64,000 bases of DNA from DATHBD01 sp035296325. GTDB lineage: Bacteria; Actinomycetota; Actinomycetes; Mycobacteriales; Micromonosporaceae. Below the pieces are notes generated by a model. That model did no database searches and was not told where the DNA came from. It saw only the letters and a list, made by a program, of their open reading frames with translations. The translations under genes and the position numbers were made by a program. Location: positions 1 through 64,000 of the forward strand of contig DATHBD010000073.1 in the NCBI GenBank assembly GCA_035296325.1. Reading direction: 5' to 3'. How positions within the stretch are numbered: the stretch's first letter is position 1; each line of letters starts with the position of its first letter. Shown here piece after piece: positions 52,777 through 61,668 of this stretch.

Positions 52777-54153
52777 TCAGACGCCGAGTCTGCCCGTGCC
52801 GGCCCTGGCCATGACCACAGTCGGCACGGCCGCGGTCGGTGTGACGATCCCCGGGCGCAACGTCGGTACCCAGCCCGTCACCGGTCCCAGATCTGGCTCG
52901 TGGGTGGCGTTGTAGGCCTCGACCAGGCTCACATCCCTGATCCTTCCGGTGCCGACCCGGACCTTGGTGCCGAGTTCGGTGACGGCACCCCGTGCCGGGT
53001 TGGTGGGCACGCTCCAGTCGTACACGAAGGCGTCGAGCGGAATGTCCGCGCTCCGGAGGAAGAAGTTGTTCTCCGCGTAGATGGAGGAGGCGACACCAGC
53101 ACCCCACGAGTACTGGAACGTGTCCTCGTCAGTGGCTACGTAGTAGTTGTTGTAGACGTCGACCTGACCGAAGCGGACCCGCGGCACCCGCTGCCCGAGA
53201 TTCGCGAATCGGTTGTGGTGGATCGTGACACGCAGTCGGCCGACATCGGCGACCGAGGTGTTGCTCGAACCGATCAGCATCGCCTTGTCGTGGTCGTGCA
53301 TGTGGTTGTACGAGACGGTGACGAGATCGGCCGCCCGGGTGATGTCGAGCAGCCCGTCATGCACCTGGTACGGCCGACCGAAGTAGACCGGCTGGGCGTC
53401 GTCGTCGTTCTGGCCGTCACTGAACTGGTTGTGGTCGACCCATACGTTGGTGGAGCCGATCACCGACAGGGTGTCGTACAGCGAGTTCCAGTTGCCGGCG
53501 GCCCCGTCGGTCGGGCTCCACGACGGGAAGCAGTCGTGGGCGTCGGTGAGGGTCAGGTTGCGGATGATGACGTTGGAGACGCCCTGGATCAGCAGGTTGG
53601 CACCGGTGATCCGGGCGCCGTTGACGCCCAGGATGGTGGTGTTGGCGCCGATGTTGATGTTCACTCGAGCGCTCTGGTTTCTCGCTGACGCGACGCGTGC
53701 GTCCTCCAGCGGCCCGCTCGGCGCGACCCTCCCCCAGGGCCCGGCCGGGTCGTACGCCTCCAGGAACTGCTGCAGGCTGTATCCCGGGGCCGCATAGTCA
53801 CCGCACCGTAGGGGCATGTTGGCGTCATCGACGTTGGCATCGATCAACCCGTCGACAAGAACGATCTTCGGTGTTGCGTTGCGGGCGTTCGTGGCGTTGT
53901 TCCCGCCGAGCGCGGCGATCAGCTCGGAGCGGTTGTGGGCGACGGTGATGTGCGCGGCCTCAGCCGCAGATCCCCCGGTTGTGCCCCCGCCCGCTGCCGC
54001 CCAGCCGTCCTGGGCCGGCAGGACCTGACGGGCGACCGCGAGGGCCCTCGGTGACGGCGTCGTGGTGGCGGCTTCGGCGGGCGTTACCACCGTCGCGGCG
54101 GCCAGGCCGGCGACGGCACCCGCGGCGATGAAGGTTCTTGTCTGCATGCGCAT
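52777..54153 (-). CDS. Secreted pectate lyase, PL1 (first copy)
   Basis: A 458-residue enzyme with a signal peptide (TFIAAGAVAGLAAATVV, AEAA). The PL1 right-handed beta-helix shows KIVLVDGLIDANVDDANMPLR, NIIIRNLTL-type coils (NVIIRNLTLTDAHDC), VWVDHNQFSDG, GLLDITRAADLVTVSYNHMHDHDKAMLIG (Ca-binding and catalytic region) and RVPRVRFGQVDVYNNYY. AAGGAG lies before ATG 54153. Same strand as the other PL1 gene, 240 nt upstream of it in order. Confidence 0.93.
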   Translation of the reverse strand: MRMQTRTFIAAGAVAGLAAATVVTPAEAATTTPSPRALAVARQVLPAQDGWAAAGGGTTGGSAAEAAHITVAHNRSELIAALGGNNATNARNATPKIVLVDGLIDANVDDANMPLRCGDYAAPGYSLQQFLEAYDPAGPWGRVAPSGPLEDARVASARNQSARVNINIGANTTILGVNGARITGANLLIQGVSNVIIRNLTLTDAHDCFPSWSPTDGAAGNWNSLYDTLSVIGSTNVWVDHNQFSDGQNDDDAQPVYFGRPYQVHDGLLDITRAADLVTVSYNHMHDHDKAMLIGSSNTSVADVGRLRVTIHHNRFANLGQRVPRVRFGQVDVYNNYYVATDEDTFQYSWGAGVASSIYAENNFFLRSADIPLDAFVYDWSVPTNPARGAVTELGTKVRVGTGRIRDVSLVEAYNATHEPDLGPVTGWVPTLRPGIVTPTAAVPTVVMARAGTGRLGV

Positions 54154-54393
54154 GGACTGCTCCTTGCGACAAGTGGTCGGAATCGGTGCGACGACGCCAA
54201 AGCGCCCGCGCCGTCAGCGCGAGCGGGGCGGACGCTGTCGGTCGGCGACCGAGCAACGTGGAGCGGGCTCTGCAGGTGGGGTGTCACGCACCGGGTGGAC
54301 TCGTGTCCATGGTGGACGTGGTGGCAGATGATCGCAACGGACGGCCAGAGCCGGCCCGGGGTGCGGGGCGGATGCCGCACCCCGGGCCGGCTG

Positions 54394-55383
54394 CTAGATC
54401 TTGCCCGTGCCGGCGCCGCCCATGACCACCGCTTTGACCGCCGCTGCGGCGTCCGCGGTGTAGGCGTACGGCACGCCTCGTACGCTGTCCGGGTTGCGGG
54501 ACTGCGGCGCGCCGGACCCGGTCAGGTAGTTGTCCGCCAGCCGGACGTTGCCCTGCGGCGAGTCGCCGGTCTGGGTGACGACAGGGCTCTTCACGCCTTC
54601 GAAGTAGTTCTTCTCGACGAGTACGCCGGCGTTGCAGGTGGATGCGACACCGTAGCCGCCATTGCCACGGTAGTAGTTGTTGTACACGTGCACCGGGTTG
54701 CCGAAGCGCACCCGCGGGTGGCGCTGGGTCGTGGCGTCGAACCAGTTGTGGTGGTACGTGACGCGGAGATGCCCGAGATCCTGGCTGCTGTTGCCGTCGG
54801 AGTGCCCGAGCAGCGCCGTCTTGTCGTGGTGATGGAACTTGTTCCAGGAAACGGTGATGAAATCGGAGCCGCGTTTGATGTCGGCCAGGCCGTCGTTGCC
54901 GGCGGAAAGATCATTGTGATCGATCCAGACGTTGGTGGTGCCCTGCTCAACGTTGATCGAATCGTCTGCGGCATTCCGGAAGACGAGATTTCGGATGATC
55001 ACATTATTGACCTTGCTAAGCGTCAGGCCGCCGCCGGATATACCTGAGTTTGCCCCGACCCCGAGCACGGTCTTGTTCGAGGCGACCTTGTACATGCCGG
55101 AGATCGAAATGATGCCGTTGACCCGGACAGTTTGACTCGTGGCAGACAGGAGCGCGCTTTTCAACGCCGTCGCCGTGCTGACGGTGACGCTGCTACCGCC
55201 GCCCCCACTGGTCCCGCCATTCTGGCTGGCCCAGCCCACCGGGCTGGACTCGGCCGCGGAGGCGACGGACGGGGCGACAACGGTGACCGAACCCACCGCG
55301 AGGATCACGCCGGCTGCGAGGGCGATCGGCGACCGCCAGAACTGGCGGGGCATAGCCGTGCTGAATTGGCAATCAGAAGGCAT
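54394..55383 (-). CDS. Secreted pectate lyase, PL1 (second copy)
   Basis: A 329-residue PL1 lyase, smaller than its neighbour. Signal (SPIALAAGVILAVGSVTVV, SVASAA), then TSGGGGSSVTVSTATALKSAL, VNNVIIRNLVFRNAADDSIN, VWIDHNDLSAGNDGLADIKRGSD (Ca2+ ligands), WNKFHHHDKTALLG and RHPRVRFGNPVHVYNNYY with the catalytic Arg. The ATG at 55383 has AGGA; ATG 55353 (MPRQFWRSP) is a shorter option. A near-consensus promoter precedes it at 55558-55586. Confidence 0.93.
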   Translation of the reverse strand: MPSDCQFSTAMPRQFWRSPIALAAGVILAVGSVTVVAPSVASAAESSPVGWASQNGGTSGGGGSSVTVSTATALKSALLSATSQTVRVNGIISISGMYKVASNKTVLGVGANSGISGGGLTLSKVNNVIIRNLVFRNAADDSINVEQGTTNVWIDHNDLSAGNDGLADIKRGSDFITVSWNKFHHHDKTALLGHSDGNSSQDLGHLRVTYHHNWFDATTQRHPRVRFGNPVHVYNNYYRGNGGYGVASTCNAGVLVEKNYFEGVKSPVVTQTGDSPQGNVRLADNYLTGSGAPQSRNPDSVRGVPYAYTADAAAAVKAVVMGGAGTGKI

Positions 55384-55880
55384 GGCGGATTCCTATCTGA
55401 TCAAGGTCAGACCATCATCCAGGCAGCGTGAATCCGCATGTCGATGTCCACGACCAAGGAGGAGACCGGCATGACATGGGCGGGGGGAAATCATCCGGTC
55501 CGGGAGTGTTCCGAGCTGAGCTGGAGCGCCTGCGGGCGGCTGACGCATCTGAGCAGGAACATATCTACGACGTTGAAGAGTGTCAATGATTATATTCAAC
55601 GGGCAGCTACTTTGATTCATCAGGCCAATAACGACAGAGATATCCATTGTCGATGTTGGTGAAATCTGGACCGGCGGAGTAACGAGGCGGCCCAGGCGTG
55701 GTGGTTGTCACTTTCCGCCCGAAAAGCGCTGGACGGCCCGACGCCTGGACGTCTCTTGCGTCACCGACCGGCCGCCGGGCCTTGGCGTCAGGCGTCAGGC
55801 GGACAATGCTAGAGGGATGGCGGGCTGGAGCGGACCCGACTGGACACTGCCGGGGTCGGCGGCCGGGGTGGCGAGCTGCG
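55384..55880. other. 497-nt divergent intergenic region with AT-rich stretch
   Basis: Holds the promoter of the PL1 gene (separate entry). 55570-55660 is unusually AT-rich for this genome. ORFs here (plus 55438-55662, minus 55393-55647) overlap each other and look random. The LuxR-type gene's promoter should lie at the right end; no hexamers recognised. Confidence 0.45.
55558..55586 (-). promoter_or_regulatory. Near-consensus promoter of the second PL1 gene
   Basis: Minus strand TTGACA (55586-55581), 17-nt spacer, TATGTT (55563-55558). This would start transcription near 55551 and give a ~170-nt leader. A TATAAT also lies just upstream on the same strand. Confidence 0.7.
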
Positions 55881-56918
55881 GTGGCTGACCGGTCGCCGAG
55901 CCTGATGGACCTCGCGATCGACCTTGGCCGGATCGCCGCCACCCCAGGCACCGTCGCGGATCGCGCCGAGGCGCTGCTGCAGCCGCTGCGTCGGATCGTG
56001 CCGTTCACCGCCGCCTGGATCGGCTGCTACGACGCCTCCGCCACCCGGTACGAAGCCCTGGTGAGCCGCGGGTACACCGACACAGTGGACAGGCTGTTCA
56101 GCAGTAGCGCCGCTGTGGAGCAGATCGACCGGCTGGGCCTGAACCGGATCCGCCGCCCGATGCGTGCCCGGGATGTGCCGGGCGCCCTGGCTGACCGACC
56201 GATCTGGGCCGAGTACCTCACGCCCGCCGGCTTCCGGGAGGGCCTCACCGTGGGGCTGTTCACCGGGGACGGTCGGCACCTCGGGATACTGACCGTGAAT
56301 ACCGACGACGCGGCCCATCCCTCGGCCTCGGCGGCTGCGCTGGTCGGCCGACTGGCACCGATCATCGCGGGTGTCATCGATCCCATGCGGACGGTCGCAG
56401 CCGCCGCCGCCCTGGTCAGCGCCGCCACCGCCGCTGTTGTACTCGGCCGCGGCGGGACGTTGCTGCCGCTGCCCGGCCTGCCGGCCCACTCGCTCCTGGC
56501 GCTCGGGTCCGTCCCGCTCGCCGTCGCGGCGAAGCATCTGAGCCCCCCGGCCGAATACGCACGGTTCCTGTACCCGTGCATCGACAGCGGCGCACGAACG
56601 TACGTCCGGATCACCGTTGTCCCGGTGCCACCTCAGCCGTTCGGAGATCTGACCGGGGTGGTGGTGCTCTCCGCGGCTCCCGACCTGCACGGTCTCACCC
56701 ACCGGGAACTGGAGATCCTCGGGCTGCTGATCGACGGGTGGTCCAACGATCGCATCGCAGCCGGGCTGACGGTCAGCCCCAGAACCGTGGCCGCTCACAT
56801 TGAGCACATTCTCGTGAAGTTGCACGCGCCGACCCGCACCTCCGCCGCGGTCCGGGCGCTGCGCGAAGGCACCTACCTGCCCTGGACGGCGGCCGCACCG
56901 GTCGCGTCGCACCGGTGA
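55881..56918 (+). CDS. LuxR-family transcriptional regulator with GAF-like sensor domain
   Basis: A 345-residue regulator. A GAF-type N-terminal part (~20-200) reads DLAIDLGRIAATPGTVADRAEALL, FTAAWIGCYDASATRYEAL and LGILTVNTDDAAHPS, and a C-terminal LuxR HTH (~280-335) reads LTHRELEILGLLIDGWSNDRIAAGL and SPRTVAAHIEHILVKL. No phospho-acceptor receiver. Start uncertain: GTG 55881 or ATG 55905 both fit. It may respond to a small ligand and control the adjacent PL1 lyase, which is divergent. Confidence 0.75.
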   Translation: MADRSPSLMDLAIDLGRIAATPGTVADRAEALLQPLRRIVPFTAAWIGCYDASATRYEALVSRGYTDTVDRLFSSSAAVEQIDRLGLNRIRRPMRARDVPGALADRPIWAEYLTPAGFREGLTVGLFTGDGRHLGILTVNTDDAAHPSASAAALVGRLAPIIAGVIDPMRTVAAAAALVSAATAAVVLGRGGTLLPLPGLPAHSLLALGSVPLAVAAKHLSPPAEYARFLYPCIDSGARTYVRITVVPVPPQPFGDLTGVVVLSAAPDLHGLTHRELEILGLLIDGWSNDRIAAGLTVSPRTVAAHIEHILVKLHAPTRTSAAVRALREGTYLPWTAAAPVASHR

Positions 56919-57332
56919 ACCGGCGGACCGAAGGCTCGGGTCGCTCCACATCGGGCGGTGGGGTTCGGCCGGCCATCGGCGGGTACCCGCGCAATTTGCA
57001 CCTGGGCGCGAAAGTCCGTCGAGGTGTACACATCGTGAACTCTTGCCATCAACCGGCGGCTGGCGTTTGCTGAACAGGTAACGCCGGCCGGTTCGCCGCA
57101 GGAGGCGAACCGGCCATAGCACCAGGCAGACGCAAACCACCGGGTCCGCAGAGCGGATGCCGGCACCGGCGCGGCCGGACTCCAGACGGAGTCACCTCAG
57201 GGAGCGAGGGAAGCGGCCTGCGCCAACGGAAGCGGGGATGGACCATTGCACCGCTGGGGAGAGGTGTCCGAAGGTTCGTCCCCGCTTTCGCCAATTGGAT
57301 CAGCCGTCGATCCGAGCCGTCTATTGGTAGAT
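56919..57332. other. 414-nt gap between convergent LuxR-type and VOC genes
   Basis: Contains a strong terminator hairpin at 57086-57115. No gene recognised; ORFs on both strands look random. Confidence 0.5.
57086..57115. terminator. Strong 12-bp stem terminator
   Basis: GGCCGGTTCGCC-GCAGGA-GGCGAACCGGCC, a perfect 12-bp stem with 6-nt loop, 168 nt after the LuxR-type gene stop and between convergent genes. Confidence 0.7.
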
Positions 57333-58100
57333 CTACCCAACTTCGGACGCGGCGGCGCTGCCACCGTCGTGCGTCCGGCTCGGGACGATGACGCCCTTCG
57401 TATCGGCCAGGTAACGACCCGCGTGCCGCGCGGCCTCGTCGGGAGTCCCGCCGCTTTGACGGCTGTGCAGGTATGCGGCGTACCAGTCCCACCAGTCGTG
57501 GGGCGGTGCAACCTTCTCGTAGGCGTCGTGGTGCTGCGCTGTCTCCTGCAGCAGCGCCGCCAGGGGTGCCACCTCCGGCATGTCGGTCTCCGAGACGCGC
57601 CCCGGGAGTCGGGTCGTGATCTCCTGCAGCACCCAGCGGTTGCCTTCGGAGTCGAAGAACGAGGCATAGGAGGCGTACGAGCGGCGTTCGGGGTCGTGGC
57701 CGGCGGCGCGCCCTTCGTCACCGATGTGGAAACCGCCGGCCAGCCCGCCGTTCGCGTCGTGAAACACCTCGCTCACCTCGACACCACGGGAGAGCAGGTC
57801 GGCACGGGCGATGTCCAGGTCGTCGACGACGAGAAGCAGGCCGTCGAATGAGCCGGGCCGGGCGGCGGTGACCCGGGTGCCGAAGAGGACGGAGGCGCCC
57901 GACCCGGGTGGCGTGAGCTGCATCAGCCTGTCGCCGTCGCCCTCGACCTCCGCGTCGACGCGCCACCCGAGGGCGACGTAGAAGTCTCTCGCCCGGTCGA
58001 AGTCGGCGACCGGGACCACCACCGCCTCCAGCCGGAACGGCACCGCCGCTGCGCCGGCCGCGCCGGGCACCTGGACGTTGGTCACCTGTGGGGTACTCAT
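57333..58100 (-). CDS. VOC (glyoxalase/dioxygenase) family protein with helical C-terminal extension
   Basis: A 255-residue protein. Residues ~20-165 are a VOC domain of two beta-alpha-beta-beta units: RLEAVVVPVADFDRARDFYVALGW, SFDGLLLVVDDLDIARADLLSRG and ASFFDSEGNRWVLQEI. The last ~80 residues (LLQETAQHHDAYEK, DWWDWYAAYLHSRQSGGTPDEAA) form an extra helical part seen in some Streptomyces VOC proteins. The metal ligands are only partly visible. Could be a dioxygenase, isomerase or resistance protein; substrate unknown. Confidence 0.8.
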   Translation of the reverse strand: MSTPQVTNVQVPGAAGAAAVPFRLEAVVVPVADFDRARDFYVALGWRVDAEVEGDGDRLMQLTPPGSGASVLFGTRVTAARPGSFDGLLLVVDDLDIARADLLSRGVEVSEVFHDANGGLAGGFHIGDEGRAAGHDPERRSYASYASFFDSEGNRWVLQEITTRLPGRVSETDMPEVAPLAALLQETAQHHDAYEKVAPPHDWWDWYAAYLHSRQSGGTPDEAARHAGRYLADTKGVIVPSRTHDGGSAAASEVG

Positions 58101-58346
58101 GACGACCTCCCGCGATCCTGTTGTCGGATGTCACCAGTTCACTGAACGGGGGTCGGCCGGTCAAGTGGTAGGCCGATGCCGAACCGGCGACGAGGCGGTG
58201 AGCCGCCACCGGTGGGCGACTGAGCCGGGTGCGCGAAAGGGCCACCCGGTGGAGCCATATGGCCGCCCGGACATTCTTGAGTAACCATCGATCAACGCCG
58301 ATGCTGGGCGGGACAGGTCATTGTTTCCTGATGGAGGGCGTCCGAC

Positions 58347-59120
58347 ATGCATGACGTGCTACGACGTTGTCTCGTAATCGGTGCCGTCGGCGCCAGCCTG
58401 TGCGCTGCCCATCCCGGGGCGGCGCAGGCGGCCGCACCGGCAACGTCGCCGACACCCACACCGACCGCCACGGTGACCCCGTTGCCGGCACCCGGCCGGC
58501 CGGTGGTGTCCGAGCTGACCGCAACCGGTGCCACGCTGACCTGGACGCCGTCCGGGCCGGTCTTCCGATACTCGTTGCAGTACCTGGTAAACGGGGAGTG
58601 GCGGCCATATGACGCCACCAACCGCCCCGTCGCGCAGCTCGCCCGGTTGACCCCCGACACCGAGTACACCTTCCGGGTCTGGGCCGCCGCGCTCGTCGGC
58701 AGCGGGTACGGCACCAGCCCGCCGTCGGAACCGGTCACCTTCCGCACCCCGCCCGCCGGTGAGCCCACGCCACCGACCGCGCCGACGGGCACCCTCACGT
58801 GCCGGCTGGAGGTCACCGGGTGGACCGAGGGGTTCCTCGTGGTCGGCGCCCTGGCCAACCCGGGCAGCGTCGCGGTAACCGGCTGGACATTGACCGTGAC
58901 GTTGCCGGCGCAGGCCCGGGTCACCGGCGGGTGGAATGCCGACCGCTCGGCAAACGGCGCCGTCGTGACGTTCACCCCGACTACCTGGACGCGGACTGTC
59001 GCCCCCGGCGCGACGACGACCTTCGGCCTGTACGGGTTGCAGGCGGGCGGCCTCGACGCCCTCATCGCCGACCTGGACGGCACACCGTGCCAGATAGTCC
59101 GACGTGCCGCCGGCCCCTGA
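58347..59120 (+). CDS. Secreted fibronectin III - CBM2 protein without catalytic domain
   Basis: A 257-residue secreted protein: signal (VIGAVGASLCAAHPGAAQA), a short Thr/Pro linker, an FN3 domain (~48-138: LTATGATLTWTPSGP, TPDTEYTFRVWAAA) and a C-terminal family 2 carbohydrate-binding module (~150-250: CRLEVTGWTEGFLVVGALANPG, GWTLTVTLPAQARVTGGWNA, FTPTTWTRTVAPGATTTFG) with the aromatic surface residues and a Cys pair. It should bind cellulose or chitin, but no enzyme part is attached. Converges on the asparagine synthase gene. Confidence 0.88.
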   Translation: MHDVLRRCLVIGAVGASLCAAHPGAAQAAAPATSPTPTPTATVTPLPAPGRPVVSELTATGATLTWTPSGPVFRYSLQYLVNGEWRPYDATNRPVAQLARLTPDTEYTFRVWAAALVGSGYGTSPPSEPVTFRTPPAGEPTPPTAPTGTLTCRLEVTGWTEGFLVVGALANPGSVAVTGWTLTVTLPAQARVTGGWNADRSANGAVVTFTPTTWTRTVAPGATTTFGLYGLQAGGLDALIADLDGTPCQIVRRAAGP

Positions 59121-59132
59121 GCCGGTGACCAC

Positions 59133-61253
59133 CTACTCGGGTACGCCGCCTATCCGGACGCAGCGATCGGGGACGGCTACCGGTTCCCGGTGGTCCGGGG
59201 CCTGGCGAACTTCGGGGGCCGGTGGCTCGTCGCGGCCCTGACTCTGCTGCCGGCACCTCTGCTGGTCACACGGCGACCGCCGGCAGCGATGAGTTGCCAG
59301 TTGTAGCGACTTCTGCTGTGTCGACACAGCGCCGCGCGCAGTGCTGCCGGCGTAGTCCGGGCGTTTCCCGTTGCCGTCGATGAAGATCTCGTACCAGAGG
59401 CAGAACATCAGCACCGTCCAGATCTTCCGGGAGTGGTCGGCGAGATTCGCCTGGTGTGCGACGAGGAGCTCGCGGACGTAACTCAGGTCGAGCAGGTCTC
59501 CGGCGGTGGAACGGGTCAGGATGTCGTGGGCCCACTCGCTCATGTCACCCCGCAGCCAGACCCGGACGGGGGTGGCGAATCCGAGCTTGCGTCGGTCCGC
59601 TGTGGAGTCCGGTACGATGCCCCGCACCGCCTCACGCAGCAACGCCTTGGTGACCCGGCTGCCCGCCGGCACCCGCAGTTCGGCGGGCACCCGGCGAGCC
59701 ACCTCGAACACCGCGCGGTCCAGGAACGGCACGCGTAGTTCCAGCGAGTGCGCCATCGACATCCGGTCCGCGCCGGCGAGCACGTCGCCCGGCAGCCACG
59801 TCCGGAGATCCACCGCCTGCATCCGGGTCACGTCGTCGAGGTGGGCCGTCTCGCGGTAGATGGAGTCCGTCACCGTCGTACGGAGCGCGGCCGGCCGGTG
59901 CCGTAGGACCCGATCCTTCTCCGCACCGTCGAAGATCCGCGCATTGCCGTAGTACCGCTGCTCTATCGCGGTGGTGGCGCGCTCCAGATACCCGCGCCCC
60001 CGGACGCCCTCCGGCAGTACCGCGGCGACCCGGCGCAGGGCCTTCCGCAGCGGTGCCGGTAGCCGACCGACCGGTGCCACAGCGGCCGGCTCCCGGTAGA
60101 TCTCGTACCCGCCGAACAGCTCGTCGGCGCCCTCGCCGGACAGCGCCACGGTGACATGGTCGGCGGCGGTACGGGTCACGAAGTACAGCGGCGTCAACGA
60201 CGGATCCGCCAACGGATCGTCGAGGTGCCAGACGATGCGGGGCAGCGCGGCCATCACATCGGCCGCCGTGACCACCGTCGGCACATGGCGTACGTCGAGT
60301 TGCCGGGCGGTCTCGGCGGCCAGGTCGATCTCGGAGTACCCCGGGATGTCGAACCCGGCGGTGAAGACCGTCAGGTCGGGTAGCACCTCCCGGGCGAGCG
60401 CGACCACGGCGGTGGAGTCCACTCCTCCGGAGAGCAGCGCGCCGACCGGCACGTCGGCGACCAGATGGGCCCGCACGCTGTCCCGGAGCGCATCGCGCAG
60501 TTCGACGGCGAGCCCGGCGGCGAAGCGCGTCCGGTCCAGGGTGTGTGTCGGGACGGCCGCCGGGCGGAACGTCGGGTCGAAGTACCGCTCGATGTCGGGG
60601 TCGCCGCCGGGGCGGTACCGGAACCGGCTGCCGGACGGGACCTGGTGCACGTCGGCATGCATGGTGTACGGGTCCGGCACGTACTGCAGGGACAGGTAGT
60701 GCGCGAGCGCGTCGGGATCGAGCGCCTCGGCACCGGCCGGACCGGCCAGGGCCTTCTTCTCACTGGCCAGCCAGAGCCCGGTCGCGGTGCGGCGGTAGTA
60801 CAGCGGCTTGATCCCGAACGGGTCCCGTGCCGCGTGCAGCACCCTGCGGTCCCGGTCCCACAGCACATAGGCGAACATGCCCCGAAGCCGGTGGACCGCC
60901 TCGGGTCCCCAGTGGTGGAAGGCCGCGGCAAGCACCTCGGTGTCGCCGTCGGTGACGAAGACCGCCCCGTGTTCCTGACGGAGCTCGGCGCGCAGCTCCC
61001 GGTAGTTGTAGATTTCGCCGTTGAAACAAAGGGTCCACCGACCCGCTTCGCTGCCTGTCGCCGGGTAGCTCAGCGGCTGGTGGCTGGCGGTGATGTCGAC
61101 GACCGCCAGGCGCTGGAACCCCATGGTGATCCCCGGTTCCGGCGTGTGCAGCGTGCTCTCGTCCGGCCCCCGGTGGCGGATCGCCCGGAGACCGTCCGAC
61201 ACCGACATGCCACCGTCTTTGCGGTCACTCACGAACACCACGAACCCGCACAC
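59133..61253 (-). CDS. asnB: Asparagine synthase, glutamine-hydrolysing (AsnB)
   Basis: A 706-residue enzyme from GTG 61253, so that Cys2 (VCGFVVFVSD) becomes the N-terminal glutaminase nucleophile. The class II amidotransferase part shows AIRHRGPDESTL, VVDITASHQPLSY and CFNGEIYNYRELR. The synthetase part shows the PP-loop LSGGVDSTAVVAL, ALSGEGADELFGGY and VPFLDRAVFEVARRVP. After ~residue 630 the usual family end, a ~75 residue Arg/Gln/Pro-rich tail continues with no homology that I recognise; it may result from loss of the original stop. Might also serve a secondary-metabolite pathway. Confidence 0.9.
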   Translation of the reverse strand: MCGFVVFVSDRKDGGMSVSDGLRAIRHRGPDESTLHTPEPGITMGFQRLAVVDITASHQPLSYPATGSEAGRWTLCFNGEIYNYRELRAELRQEHGAVFVTDGDTEVLAAAFHHWGPEAVHRLRGMFAYVLWDRDRRVLHAARDPFGIKPLYYRRTATGLWLASEKKALAGPAGAEALDPDALAHYLSLQYVPDPYTMHADVHQVPSGSRFRYRPGGDPDIERYFDPTFRPAAVPTHTLDRTRFAAGLAVELRDALRDSVRAHLVADVPVGALLSGGVDSTAVVALAREVLPDLTVFTAGFDIPGYSEIDLAAETARQLDVRHVPTVVTAADVMAALPRIVWHLDDPLADPSLTPLYFVTRTAADHVTVALSGEGADELFGGYEIYREPAAVAPVGRLPAPLRKALRRVAAVLPEGVRGRGYLERATTAIEQRYYGNARIFDGAEKDRVLRHRPAALRTTVTDSIYRETAHLDDVTRMQAVDLRTWLPGDVLAGADRMSMAHSLELRVPFLDRAVFEVARRVPAELRVPAGSRVTKALLREAVRGIVPDSTADRRKLGFATPVRVWLRGDMSEWAHDILTRSTAGDLLDLSYVRELLVAHQANLADHSRKIWTVLMFCLWYEIFIDGNGKRPDYAGSTARGAVSTQQKSLQLATHRCRRSPCDQQRCRQQSQGRDEPPAPEVRQAPDHREPVAVPDRCVRIGGVPE

Positions 61254-61668
61254 GCCGGGTACCCCCTGTCGTCGGTCTACTTCTGTTTGGTCGCCGTCTC
61301 GACGAAACGATCTGCGCATTGAGGACACCAGCGTTGGCGGTCCGGTGGTGGTCAGCGGTGCCGGTCTGGCACGAACAGGTGAGACATCGGCTGTCGTGCA
61401 TCCGACTCGTCACCAGGTCGGCCACCGCGGCCCACCGACCACGCCGTTGTCGCGCGGGTATCGCTCGTCGCCGTTCCTTCGGGGCGTCTGGTTGTCCCCG
61501 CAACGTAGGCACGGGACGGTGAAGAACCTGTGCGGTTCCAGTGCCGCCGCGATGCGCCGGACGGCCTGTGGGCAGGCCGGACGAGGGATTGACGAGTCCT
61601 TCACCGGTTCTTCACGGTTGACCGGCGGTGGACCTGACGGATGACGGTCGACCGGCGATGATGAGCAG
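61254..61668. other. 415-nt divergent gap
   Basis: Between asnB (minus) and the response regulator gene (plus). Contains 11-nt direct repeats at 61599-61620 and otherwise no gene or clear terminator. ORFs on both strands look random. Confidence 0.5.
61599..61620 (+). promoter_or_regulatory. Direct 11-nt repeats, candidate OmpR/PhoB-type binding site
   Basis: CTTCACCGGTT followed directly by CTTCACGGTTG repeats with an 11-nt period, as OmpR/PhoB-family dimers bind. It lies about 50 nt before the response regulator start, so autoregulation is likely. Confidence 0.5.

Noticed and set aside
55438..55662. 74-residue plus-strand ORF in an AT-rich stretch
   Set aside because: Overlaps a minus-strand ORF and the PL1 promoter; no ribosome site or motif.
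58359..59132. 257-residue minus-strand ORF opposite the FN3-CBM2 gene
   Set aside because: Arg/Gly-rich shadow; the plus strand has signal peptide and clear domains.
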